64,000 nt of DNA, taken from NCBI GenBank assembly GCA_003023195.1, contig PXRX01000038.1, positions 1 to 64,000 of the forward strand, given 5' to 3'. This stretch comes from Halobacteriales archaeon QS_8_69_26 (GTDB lineage Archaea; Halobacteriota; Halobacteria; Halobacteriales; SW-7-71-33). Positions 52,996 to 60,714 of this stretch are shown in pieces. The translations under genes and the position numbers were made by a program. A model generated the notes under the pieces. The model was given only the letters and a program-made list of their open reading frames with translations, did no database searches and was not told where the DNA came from. Every line of letters starts with the position of its first letter. Within the stretch, counting starts at the first letter, position 1.

Positions 52996-53450
52996 GCACT
53001 TCGGTGGATCCGGCGCTCCCTCACGGCATCCGTCCGTCCGGTAGCGGCCGCTCCGTCGGGGTGGACCACCACGACCGACGCGGGTCCGCCACGGTCGGCA
53101 AGTATTCCCCACGAACGCCCCGGACCCGACGCGGCCGGCCCGGACGACCGGTCATCCGGGGCCGATCCCGGACCAATCACCCGACGTCGACCCTGGACCA
53201 GTCGGCCGACGTCGACCCCGGGTCGTCCCCCCGGCACGGATCCGATCAAACAGCAACGTTACAAACCCCGGGTCCGTATACGCGCCGACCGCGGCGCACG
53301 GGTTGCAGTGACAGGGGAATTCCGGAGGGAGGCACCGTAGCCAGTTCGCGTCCCCGCGCACGGCCCGCCACCTCCGCCCCGAACAGGTCCCCGGTGGCCG
53401 TCCTCGCGACGGCGACCGGGTGGTGACCCGTCGGACGCCGCCGCCAAACC
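52996..53450. other. Intergenic region upstream of the MoxR operon
   Basis: About 455 bp without a convincing gene. It includes a near-repeat of CCGACGTCGACCC with 25 bp spacing (about 53182-53220), a weak candidate control element. No other conserved structure is seen. Confidence 0.45.
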
Positions 53451-54476
53451 ATGACGGACGCCAACACACCGGAAGCCGAACAGGCCGCCCCGATGAGTCG
53501 AGCCGATGCGATGCCAGACGCCCTCCCAATCGAAGAGGCCGCCGGCCTCACCCGGGACGTCGCCGAGAACGTCGAGCGAGTGATCGTCGGACACGACGAG
53601 GAAGTAGAACACGTCCTGGTGGCGTTGCTCGCGAGGGGGCACGTCCTCCTGGAGGACGTTCCCGGCGTCGGGAAGACGATGCTCGCACGGGCCATCGCCG
53701 AGTCCATCGAGGGGACGTTCCGCAGGGTCCAGTTCACGCCGGACCTGTTGCCCTCCGACGTGACGGGGGTCAACGTGTTCAACCAGAAGACGAGGGAGTT
53801 CGAGTTCCGCCCCGGCCCCGTCTTCGCGAACGTCGTCCTGGGGGACGAGATAAACCGGGCGCCGCCGAAGACCCAGTCCGCGCTCCTGGAGGCCATGGAG
53901 GAAGAACAGGTGACCGTCGACGGCACCACGCACGACGTCCCGAAACCGTTCACGGTCATCGCGACCCAGAACTCCGTCGAGCCCTCCCGGACCTACGAGC
54001 TACCCATCGCCGAACTCGACCGGTTCATGAAGCGGATCAGCCTCGGGTACCCCGACGCCGACGAGGAGTCCGAGATACTCGACCGGGTGGTCGGGGTCCA
54101 CCCCATCGAGGACCTGGCGGCAGTGGTCGACACCGAGCGGTTCCAGCGGGCCATCGCGACGACCGCGGCGGTGACCGTCGAGGAGGCCGTCCGGGACTAC
54201 GGGACCCGGCTCGCGCGCTACACGCGCGAGAACGCCACGCTGGGTGTCAGTCCGCGGGGGACGATCGCACTGATGCGGGCCTCCCAGGCCCGGGCGATGC
54301 TGGAGGGCCGGGACTACGTCCTCCCCGACGACGTCCAGACCGAGGCACCCACCGTGTTGAGCCACCGGATCCGCCTGTCCGCCAGCGACGAGCGCGCACG
54401 GAGCACCAGGGGGACGGCCGGGAGCGGCGGCCGCGAGGTCGTCCAGGAAGCACTCGAACGCGTCCCGGTGGAGTGA
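53451..54476 (+). CDS. MoxR-family AAA+ ATPase
   Basis: A 341-residue chaperone-like ATPase. Walker A is GVGKT (residues 72-76) in LLEDVPGVGKTMLARAIAES; Walker B and the MoxR signature follow in VVLGDEINRAPPKTQSALLE with AMEEEQVTVDG; sensor 1 is FTVIATQNSVE and the arginine region ELDRFMKRISLGYP. MoxR proteins activate partner VWA or membrane proteins; here the partners are the DUF58 and transglutaminase genes directly downstream (7 bp, then a 4-bp overlap). Alternative starts lie at Met15 and Met21. Confidence 0.92.
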   Translation: MTDANTPEAEQAAPMSRADAMPDALPIEEAAGLTRDVAENVERVIVGHDEEVEHVLVALLARGHVLLEDVPGVGKTMLARAIAESIEGTFRRVQFTPDLLPSDVTGVNVFNQKTREFEFRPGPVFANVVLGDEINRAPPKTQSALLEAMEEEQVTVDGTTHDVPKPFTVIATQNSVEPSRTYELPIAELDRFMKRISLGYPDADEESEILDRVVGVHPIEDLAAVVDTERFQRAIATTAAVTVEEAVRDYGTRLARYTRENATLGVSPRGTIALMRASQARAMLEGRDYVLPDDVQTEAPTVLSHRIRLSASDERARSTRGTAGSGGREVVQEALERVPVE

Positions 54477-54483
54477 GCCGCTG

Positions 54484-55617
54484 ATGTCCCCGTCGCTCAC
54501 CCGCCGCGGCTGGGGAGCGCTGGCGGTCGTCGCCGGTTCGATAGTCATCGCCGTCCTGTTCGGAGCCGGAGGCTGTGGGGTCTCCGGACAGGCGTGCTCG
54601 CTGAACGCCGTGGTGATCCCACTGACCCTCGGCGTCGTCGCCGCCGGCATCGCAGCCTACCGATCGAACGGTCCGGACCCCGAGCGTCGCCCCCCGGACG
54701 ACGGCTTCGTCGGCGAGGGCCGGACGGTCCGCCTGACGTTCGAGGCCAACGCACCGGTCACTGGCAGCGTCCACGACGCGGTGCCCGACGGCGTGACGGC
54801 GGTCGGCAACCGCCTGGAGACGACCATCGGGGCCCGCCCGATCGACTACGAGGTCACCTACGACGAGCGGGGGGTCCACCGGTTCGGGCCCGTCTCGGTG
54901 ACGGTCCGGGACGTTCTCGGCCTGGCCGAGCGGTCCTTCGAGTTCCCGCTGGTCGACGAGGCCATCGCGTACCCGCGCGTGTACGAACTCGCCGGCGCGA
55001 CCCGGACGGAACTGGCGATGCTCGCCGGGTCCGCGCCGGAGCGCGAGCGCGAGGAGTTCGACCGCCTGCGCAAGTACCAGCAGGGCGACTCCCTCAGGGA
55101 CGTCCACTGGAAGACCAGCGCGAAGCAACCGGACGACGACCTCGTCGTCAAGGAGTTCGTTGCCGAGGAGGAGATCGGCGACGTCGTCATCGCAGCCTCC
55201 GCGGTCGACGGCGCCGCCGACGCGATGGCCGAGGCCGCCGCCTCCGTCGCCATCCACCTGACCAAGGTCGGCGTCGAGGTGGGCGTGGTCGCCCCGGACG
55301 GAACGGTGCCACCGGAGGCAGGGCTGGAACACCGCACCCGCATGCTCGAACTCCTCGCCCGGACCGGTCCCGGCGAGCCGCCCGCGGACGACCGGCAGGT
55401 CGCCGACGTTTCCGTCGATGCCACGGAAGACGGGGTCGACGTGTCGGTCGGCCGCCTGGAGACGACGTTCGCCAGCCTCGCAGGCCTCGACCCCGACAGG
55501 AGCCTCGCCGAACGAGGCAAGGGTCGTGACGCGCGGGCCGCGGTCGCCCGCGACGAGGTGGAGGGGAGCGGACGCGCCGACAGAGACGCCCGATCCGCGA
55601 GAGGTGTCGGCCCGTGA
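54484..55617 (+). CDS. DUF58 / VWA-like membrane protein
   Basis: A 377-residue protein. Two membrane helices (about residues 7-28 and 38-60) precede a beta domain (GRTVRLTFEANAPVTGSVHD, HRFGPVSVTVRDVLGLAERS) and the DUF58 core with YQQGDSLRDVHWKTSAK. The C-terminal third is VWA-like without a clear MIDAS motif. DUF58 proteins always travel with MoxR ATPases and transglutaminases, and are thought to be assembled or activated by MoxR for cell-surface processes. Its stop overlaps the next gene by 4 bp (GTGA). Confidence 0.88.
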   Translation: MSPSLTRRGWGALAVVAGSIVIAVLFGAGGCGVSGQACSLNAVVIPLTLGVVAAGIAAYRSNGPDPERRPPDDGFVGEGRTVRLTFEANAPVTGSVHDAVPDGVTAVGNRLETTIGARPIDYEVTYDERGVHRFGPVSVTVRDVLGLAERSFEFPLVDEAIAYPRVYELAGATRTELAMLAGSAPEREREEFDRLRKYQQGDSLRDVHWKTSAKQPDDDLVVKEFVAEEEIGDVVIAASAVDGAADAMAEAAASVAIHLTKVGVEVGVVAPDGTVPPEAGLEHRTRMLELLARTGPGEPPADDRQVADVSVDATEDGVDVSVGRLETTFASLAGLDPDRSLAERGKGRDARAAVARDEVEGSGRADRDARSARGVGP

Positions 55618-57893
55618 GCACCGGATCCGGCCGGACCGATCGGACGGTGACGGTCGAACCGTCCGAGACTCTCTCGGACCTCTCCGAGTTCCGCCTGGCC
55701 GCCCTCGTCGGGACAGTCGCGCTCACCCTGTCGTACGTCGGCGTCCTGGCGAACGTGACCGGCGTGGTCGGCGGGACGAGCGCCCTGGTGTTGCTCGTGG
55801 TCGTCTCCGCCGCCGGCGGCCTGTTCGCGGCACGGGTGGTCGGAGAGCGCCTGGCCGCAGTGGTCGGGGTCGTCCTCATGGCCGGGGGACTCGCGACCTA
55901 CCTGGCCGCCTCTCCGATCGGCCTTGTGGCACTGGTAACCCAGACGAAGGACATCGTCGCGGACACCGTCGCGTTGATGACCGGACTGTCGGTCCTGCGC
56001 ATGGTCGAGGCCGGCCTCTGGGCGCTCGGGTTCGCCCCCGGGCCGGTGTTCCTGTCGTGGTACCTCGTCGCCCGCCGTCGCTACCTGGCCGGGTCGCTGG
56101 TCGGCGGCGCGGCACTCCTGTTCCTCGTCCTCACGGGCGACGCTACCCCGATGGGGACCCTGGCCGGCGTGCTGGGTGGCATCGCCGCGGTCGGCTTCGG
56201 CGAACTCGACCGCCGCGAGGGCACCCTGCTCCAGGCCGACGTGCTCGTGGTGCTCGTGGCCCTCATCACCGTCACGAGCCTCACCCTGTCGCTGGTGCCT
56301 GGCGGGGCAGCCGACCCCCTCCAGTTGAACGAGGGCGGCGGGGCCGCGCCGTCGACCGTCGAGGCCAGTCTCCTCAACAACCCCGACCGGTCGCCCATCG
56401 TCGGGTCCATCAGCCTCTCCCCGGAGGTGCGGTTCACCGTCACCGCCGACGAGGAACGCTACTGGCGGGTGGGCGTCTACGACCGGTTCACCGGCGGGTC
56501 CTGGATACGAACCGGTCGGACGACCGACTACGGGGGACGCCTCTCCAGTCCGCCCGGACCCAGACGGACGGTCGTCCAGACCTACGAGGTCGAGGGCCGG
56601 ACCGCCGCCATGCCCGCCGCCGGCGAACCCGTGGAGGTGATCGGTGACGCCGCGACGGTCACGAAGGTGACCGACCAGCGCAACCTCAAGCCCTCCTCGA
56701 CGTTCATCCAGGGCGACCGCTACCGTGTGCGCTCGGAGGTCCCCGACGCGACACCCGACGAACTCCGGAACGCCGGCGACGACTACCCGTCGGACGTCCG
56801 CGATCGGTACCTCCAGTTGCCCGAGTCCACCACCGACCGGTTCCGGGACGCGGCGGCGAGCGTGACCGCTGACGCCGACAACCCCTACGACGCGGCCGTC
56901 CAAGTAGAGGAGTTCCTGGAGGCGAACAAGACCTACTCGCTCGACGTGGAGCGACCCCGCGGGAACATCGCCGACGCGTTCCTCTTCGAGATGGACGAGG
57001 GGTACTGCACCTACTTCGCCACCACGATGGTGGCGATGCTCCGGGCCGAGGGCATCCCCGCCCGGATGGCCGTGGGCTACACCCCCGGCCAGCAAGTCGA
57101 CGACGACACCTACGTCGTCCGGGGCCTGAACGCCCACGCCTGGGTCGAGGTGTACTTCCCGGACTACGGCTGGGTGAAGTTCGACCCGACGCCCTCGGCA
57201 CCCCGGCGTAACACCGAGGTGGAGGCCATCCAGGAGGCCCGCGAGGGCGGGGGCGGCGGCGTCGACACCGACGAGAGCACCGACGCCACGTTGACGACAG
57301 TCGCCACCACGTCGGGGACGAACGGCACGACTGGCAACGGGACCGCCGCACAGGTCACCCAGACCATCCCCGGCTTCGGACCCGAGGAGAACCCCGGCGG
57401 CGACCCGAACGACACCCTCGGGAACCGGACGGTCGCCACCCCGACCGATCCCGGCGGCGGGCCGTCCTCCGGCCTCCCGCCGTTACCGTCGCCCGAACAG
57501 ACCGCAATCGGCGCGGTCGTGCTCCTCGGTGCGGCCGCCGGTGCCCACCGGACCGGCCTGGACGACCGGACCTACCGGATCGTCCGCATGCACTGGCAGG
57601 GCGACCGGGGGGAACCGGTCGAGGACGTCAGGCGCGCCTACGAGCGCCTCGAGTTACTGCTGGCGCGCGAGCACAGACCCCGGCGACCGGGCGAGACCCC
57701 CAGGGAGTACGTCGACACCCTCTCGGCGTTCGGGATCGATCCGGCGGTCCGGGAGGTCGCCGAGATCCACGAGCAGGCACGGTACGCCGGGCGCGCGGAC
57801 CGCGAGGACGCCGACGAGGCGATCCGCCTGGTCGACCGTCTCGTCCGCGAGCGCACGCCCGTGATCGGATCCGTCTACAGGCGGCTGAACTGA
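55614..57893 (+). CDS. Membrane transglutaminase-like protein (TgpA type)
   Basis: A 759-residue protein. The first 250 residues hold about seven membrane helices; an external region follows with the transglutaminase core GYCTYFATTMVAMLRAEGIP, catalytic Cys465, His508 in AHAWVEVYFPDYGW and Asp524 in KFDPTPS. After a Thr/Gly-rich linker and one more helix comes a DUF4129-type cytoplasmic tail (RAYERLELLLAREHRPRRPG, ETPREYVDTL). The GTG start overlaps the DUF58 gene. With MoxR and DUF58 it forms the well-known three-gene operon, presumably acting on cell-surface proteins. Confidence 0.9.
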   Translation: MSTGSGRTDRTVTVEPSETLSDLSEFRLAALVGTVALTLSYVGVLANVTGVVGGTSALVLLVVVSAAGGLFAARVVGERLAAVVGVVLMAGGLATYLAASPIGLVALVTQTKDIVADTVALMTGLSVLRMVEAGLWALGFAPGPVFLSWYLVARRRYLAGSLVGGAALLFLVLTGDATPMGTLAGVLGGIAAVGFGELDRREGTLLQADVLVVLVALITVTSLTLSLVPGGAADPLQLNEGGGAAPSTVEASLLNNPDRSPIVGSISLSPEVRFTVTADEERYWRVGVYDRFTGGSWIRTGRTTDYGGRLSSPPGPRRTVVQTYEVEGRTAAMPAAGEPVEVIGDAATVTKVTDQRNLKPSSTFIQGDRYRVRSEVPDATPDELRNAGDDYPSDVRDRYLQLPESTTDRFRDAAASVTADADNPYDAAVQVEEFLEANKTYSLDVERPRGNIADAFLFEMDEGYCTYFATTMVAMLRAEGIPARMAVGYTPGQQVDDDTYVVRGLNAHAWVEVYFPDYGWVKFDPTPSAPRRNTEVEAIQEAREGGGGGVDTDESTDATLTTVATTSGTNGTTGNGTAAQVTQTIPGFGPEENPGGDPNDTLGNRTVATPTDPGGGPSSGLPPLPSPEQTAIGAVVLLGAAAGAHRTGLDDRTYRIVRMHWQGDRGEPVEDVRRAYERLELLLAREHRPRRPGETPREYVDTLSAFGIDPAVREVAEIHEQARYAGRADREDADEAIRLVDRLVRERTPVIGSVYRRLN

Positions 57894-57962
57894 CGGGGGC
57901 GACGCTCCCTCACCCGGAACGACCCGATCCCGGCACGGTCCGGGACGGACCCGATCCCGCGG

Positions 57963-58325
57963 TCACTCTGCCTCGCGCACGCTCTCGACCCGCATCATCG
58001 GGTAGCCGTCCTCCATCGCCATCGCCGTGACCACCTCGACGCCCTCTCGTTCGACGACGACCTCCACCTCCGCGAACCGGCCGGTGAACTCGGTGTAGCC
58101 GTGGTCGGCCGCCGCGGCCGCGAGTTCCTCCTCGCGGATCGAGACGGTCACCGACCGGCAGCGTGGCTGGTTCTCGATGGACTCCTCGATGGCGGCCGCG
58201 AGGCTGGCGGCGCTGTCGGGCGCGACCGGGGTCCCGGCGAACTGGTGGTACAGCGATCCGAACTTGATCCCCGCCTCGAAGCAGGCCGCCTCGGTCCCAG
58301 TCGGCTCCCGCGAACGATCGGTCAT
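57963..58325 (-). CDS. mptD: Archaeal dihydroneopterin aldolase
   Basis: A 120-residue protein of the archaeal MptD family, which cleaves dihydroneopterin in tetrahydromethanopterin or folate-type pterin synthesis. Family segments are CFEAGIKFGSLYHQFAGTPV, IEESIENQPRCRSVTVSI, GYTEFTGRFAEVEVVVERE and AMAMEDGYPMMRVESV. The start at 58325 (MTDRSREPTGTEAACFEAG) is preferred to 58352. It is one of three genes in this window (with mer and cofE) that point to a pterin/F420-based C1 metabolism. Confidence 0.85.
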   Translation of the reverse strand: MTDRSREPTGTEAACFEAGIKFGSLYHQFAGTPVAPDSAASLAAAIEESIENQPRCRSVTVSIREEELAAAAADHGYTEFTGRFAEVEVVVEREGVEVVTAMAMEDGYPMMRVESVREAE

Positions 58326-58410
58326 CGGCGACCCTGGGACCGCGAGGGACAAGTCGGTTCGGGTGTTCCCGGGGAATCGCCCTGCCGTGACTGTGGAGCC
58401 CGCTCCCGGT

Positions 58411-58827
58411 TCAGCGCACGACCGTCACCGGGACCGGCGACCGGCGGAACACCGTCGCCGCGATGTCCCCGACGAACAGGCGGTCCGCCAGCGACCCGCC
58501 GTGGCTCCCGACCACGACGGTGTCGTAGTCGTCGGCCCGGTTCAGGATCGCCCGTGCGGGCTGACCGAGCCGGAACTCCGTCGTCACCTCGCGGTCGTGG
58601 TCGGCGGCGAGTTCCCTGGCGCGGTCGAACACCACGGCGGCACGCTCCTGGGCCGCCTCCTCGAGGTCGTCGGCCAGCGCGAGGCCGGTCGCGGCCCCCC
58701 ACATCGGGGACGGTTCGCCGACGACGTGCAGGACCGTGATTTCGGCCTCCGGGAAGTTCTCCAGGGCGTGCTCCAGTGCCCGACCCGCCATCTCCGAGTC
58801 GTCCAGGGGGACGAGGACTCGCGATAT
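58411..58827 (-). CDS. Universal stress protein (UspA family), start codon unclear
   Basis: About 139 residues with the UspA fold: SRVLVPLDDSEMAGRALEHA at strand 1, ITVLHVVGEPSP, and the ATP-binding pattern G-x2-G-x9-G-S/T seen as VVVGSHGGSLADRLFVGDIA with VFRRSPVPVTVVR. UspA proteins bind ATP or AMP and respond to stress. The homology begins at 58827 with an ATA codon; no ATG, GTG or TTG occurs in frame near it, while an ATG (58853) is one frame off. So either a non-standard start or a frameshift at the 5' end exists. Palindromic site E is 78 bp upstream of 58827. Confidence 0.8.
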   Translation of the reverse strand: MSRVLVPLDDSEMAGRALEHALENFPEAEITVLHVVGEPSPMWGAATGLALADDLEEAAQERAAVVFDRARELAADHDREVTTEFRLGQPARAILNRADDYDTVVVGSHGGSLADRLFVGDIAATVFRRSPVPVTVVR

Positions 58828-58904
58828 CGTGCCCCGTCTACGGCCAGGGTGAGCATGAGGATCCGGGCGGCCGGCGGAGGCAACGGTCGGTAGGAGGGTC
58901 CGGG

Positions 58905-58924
58905 TTACAGTAAACGTACTGTAA
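58905..58924. promoter_or_regulatory. Palindromic operator-like site E
   Basis: TTACAGTAA, spacer AC, GTACTGTAA (one mismatch in the right arm). It lies 78 bp upstream of the beginning of UspA homology, matching the 75-78 bp seen for sites A and B, and about 150 bp upstream of the acetyltransferase remnant. Confidence 0.6.
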
Positions 58925-59073
58925 ATCGATCGGTGGCCGGAAACGGCATTCGGACAGTGTGCCGGAGCGGTTCCCGGGGGTCGGCGTACCGTACTGTACG
59001 GACCCCTGCTCCGAACAGTGTCCGAGGAAACCGCTCGTATTATTTTTCGTCTGCGCGCGCGAGAGTACAGCCA

Positions 59074-59325
59074 GTGTTCCCGGATCCCGTCGAGACGCCG
59101 TCGCTCGTCCTCCACCGGCTCTCGCCGGCGAACGTCGATCCCGTCGACCTGTACGAACTGCTGGGCGAGGGACCGAGAGTTCCAGGGGCGTGTTCGAGTT
59201 CGTCCCCCAGGAGCCGTTCGGGACGGTGAAGGAGGCCCGCGACCTCCTGGCGGCGGCCGGGACCGAGTGGGACGACGGCGAGGGCGCGAAGTACGGGGTC
59301 CACACCGGCGAAGGGTTCAATGTGA
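59074..59325 (+). pseudogene. GNAT-type acetyltransferase remnant
   Basis: From a GTG at 59074 one frame reads VFPDPVETPSLVLHRLSPAN then VDPVDLYELLGEG; near 59180 it shifts and the expected continuation VFEFVPQEPFGTVKEARDLL, AAAGTEWDDGEGAKYGV appears in another frame. This is the N-terminal third of a ribosomal-protein-type (RimJ/RimL-like) N-acetyltransferase. The acetyl-CoA-binding part is missing altogether; the HEWD gene follows at once. Frameshift plus deletion make it a dead gene. Confidence 0.6.
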
Positions 59326-59346
59326 CCGCGGCCGCACTACCGGTCG

Positions 59347-59517
59347 ATGACGAGGGAGCTACGGACCCCGGACCGACGCGAGTGCCACCGGTGTGGCCGA
59401 CTGGAAGTCTGGGAGGACGGGAGCTGGCGGGTCCACGAGGACGAGGGACGTGCCGGTAACCGCTTCTGTATCCACGAGTGGGACATCAACGGGTCGTTCC
59501 CCCCGTTCGAGGACTGA
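59347..59517 (+). CDS. HEWD-family mini-protein (zinc-ribbon-like)
   Basis: A 56-residue protein, too short for usual thresholds. It starts MTRELRTPDRRECHRCGRLE and continues VWEDGSWRVHEDEG, NRFCIHEWDINGSFPPFED. A CxxC pair near the start and a later Cys/His pair (CIHEWDING) give a likely zinc site; the C-IHEWDING-x-FxPFE ending is the signature of a widespread haloarchaeal mini-protein family. Small zinc-finger proteins of this type are expressed in haloarchaea, but their role is unknown. It follows a dead acetyltransferase and ends 59 bp before cheW. Confidence 0.8.
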   Translation: MTRELRTPDRRECHRCGRLEVWEDGSWRVHEDEGRAGNRFCIHEWDINGSFPPFED

Positions 59518-59576
59518 ACTGTCCCGATCCGGGGAACAACGTTATTACCTGGCAGGGTGGATCGGCACACGAACCG

Positions 59577-60164
59577 ATGTCCGGGAACCTGCCGGAGGAG
59601 TTGATGGACGTCGACACCGAGGACCTCTTCGGTGACGACGAGGGCGAGGAGGACGTAGAACCCGAGGAAACCGAACAGGTAATCGTCTTCGAATTCGGCG
59701 GAGCCCCCTACGCCGCCCCCGTCCTCGCGGTCTCCCAGGTCGTCGAGCCGTCCTCGATGACGCGGATCCCGCGAACGTCAAGGGCGATCGACGGGGTCGT
59801 CGACCTCCGGGGCGATATCGTCGCGGTGATCAACCCCTGGGTCCACCTCGACATCCCCGGCGACCCCGGCGCGTGGGCGGACCAGTACCTCGCGGTGTTC
59901 ACCGAGACGGAGGACGAGCAACCGCTGGGGATCCGGATCGACGACGTGATCGGGGTCGAGACCTACCCCGTCAGCCAGGTCGTCCGTGACGTGGGCCCCG
60001 AGGACGAGGGGCCTCACACCGCGAACCCCCTCGTCGAGGGAGTGATCCGCCGGGAGGAGGACGGCGAGGTGACCGAGCGCGTCCCGCTGCTGGACACGAC
60101 CGCCGTCGTTGCCGCCTCCGGCCAGCACCCGCGGGCAGGGTCGGGCGCCCGTCCGGGTGGGTGA
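59577..60164 (+). CDS. cheW: Chemotaxis coupling protein CheW
   Basis: A 195-residue coupling protein linking chemoreceptors to CheA. A disordered acidic N-terminus (about 35 residues) precedes the CheW SH3-like core: QVIVFEFGGAPYAAPVLAVS, EPSSMTRIPRTSRAIDGVVD, LRGDIVAVINPWVHLDIPGD and GIRIDDVIGVETYPVSQV. The start at 59577 is taken because the upstream frame overlaps the HEWD gene. It heads the chemotaxis operon; a separate promoter precedes cheY. Confidence 0.92.
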   Translation: MSGNLPEELMDVDTEDLFGDDEGEEDVEPEETEQVIVFEFGGAPYAAPVLAVSQVVEPSSMTRIPRTSRAIDGVVDLRGDIVAVINPWVHLDIPGDPGAWADQYLAVFTETEDEQPLGIRIDDVIGVETYPVSQVVRDVGPEDEGPHTANPLVEGVIRREEDGEVTERVPLLDTTAVVAASGQHPRAGSGARPGG

Positions 60165-60306
60165 ACGGGGCGGTCTCCTCCGACCGACCGCTGCAGTCAC
60201 CCGATCGATCCCGGACCGCGTTGCCCGTGGCGTAGTTGCCGGGGATCGTCGAACGGACCGGTACCCTACCGAGAGTAATGTCATCCTATCAAACGGATAG
60301 CCAGAA

Positions 60307-60313
60307 TTTATAT
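60307..60313 (+). promoter_or_regulatory. TATA element of cheY
   Basis: TTTATAT lies 26-32 bp upstream of the cheY ATG at 60339, the distance expected for a leaderless transcript. The surrounding 60270-60338 is AT-rich, and a small inverted repeat CTATC / GATAG (about 60288-60302) lies just upstream. Confidence 0.6.
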
Positions 60314-60338
60314 CTGCGGTAGGTACTATCCTATACCC

Positions 60339-60701
60339 ATGCCTAAGGAAGTGCTCATCGTGGACGACTCTCATTTTATGCGGAACCTCCTGGGTCAGAT
60401 CCTCGAGGAGGACTACAGAGTCGTCGCCGAGGCGTCGAACGGAGCGGAGGCGGTCAAACTCTACAAGGAACACCAGCCGGACATCGTCATGATGGACATC
60501 GTGATGCCGAAGTGTAACGGCATCAAGGCGACGGCGGCCATCAAGAAACTCGACCCCGACTCGCGGGTCATCATGTGTACCAGCGTGGGCCAGCGCGAGA
60601 AGATGAAACTCGCGGTCAAGGCCGGGGCCGACGGCTACGTGACGAAGCCCTTCGAGGAGCCCAGCGTTCGGAAGGCCATCCAGGACATCGCGGCGGCCTG
60701 A
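60339..60701 (+). CDS. cheY: Chemotaxis response regulator CheY
   Basis: A 120-residue stand-alone receiver. Acidic pocket VLIVDDSHFMR, phosphoacceptor Asp53 in DIVMMDIVMPKCNGI, the Thr/Ser position in IMCTSVGQ and Lys in YVTKPFEEPS are all present. In haloarchaea CheY signals to the archaellum motor through adaptor proteins (CheF). It is probably transcribed from its own leaderless promoter and lies 13 bp upstream of cheB. Confidence 0.95.
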   Translation: MPKEVLIVDDSHFMRNLLGQILEEDYRVVAEASNGAEAVKLYKEHQPDIVMMDIVMPKCNGIKATAAIKKLDPDSRVIMCTSVGQREKMKLAVKAGADGYVTKPFEEPSVRKAIQDIAAA

Positions 60702-60714
60702 CGACGGGGACCCG

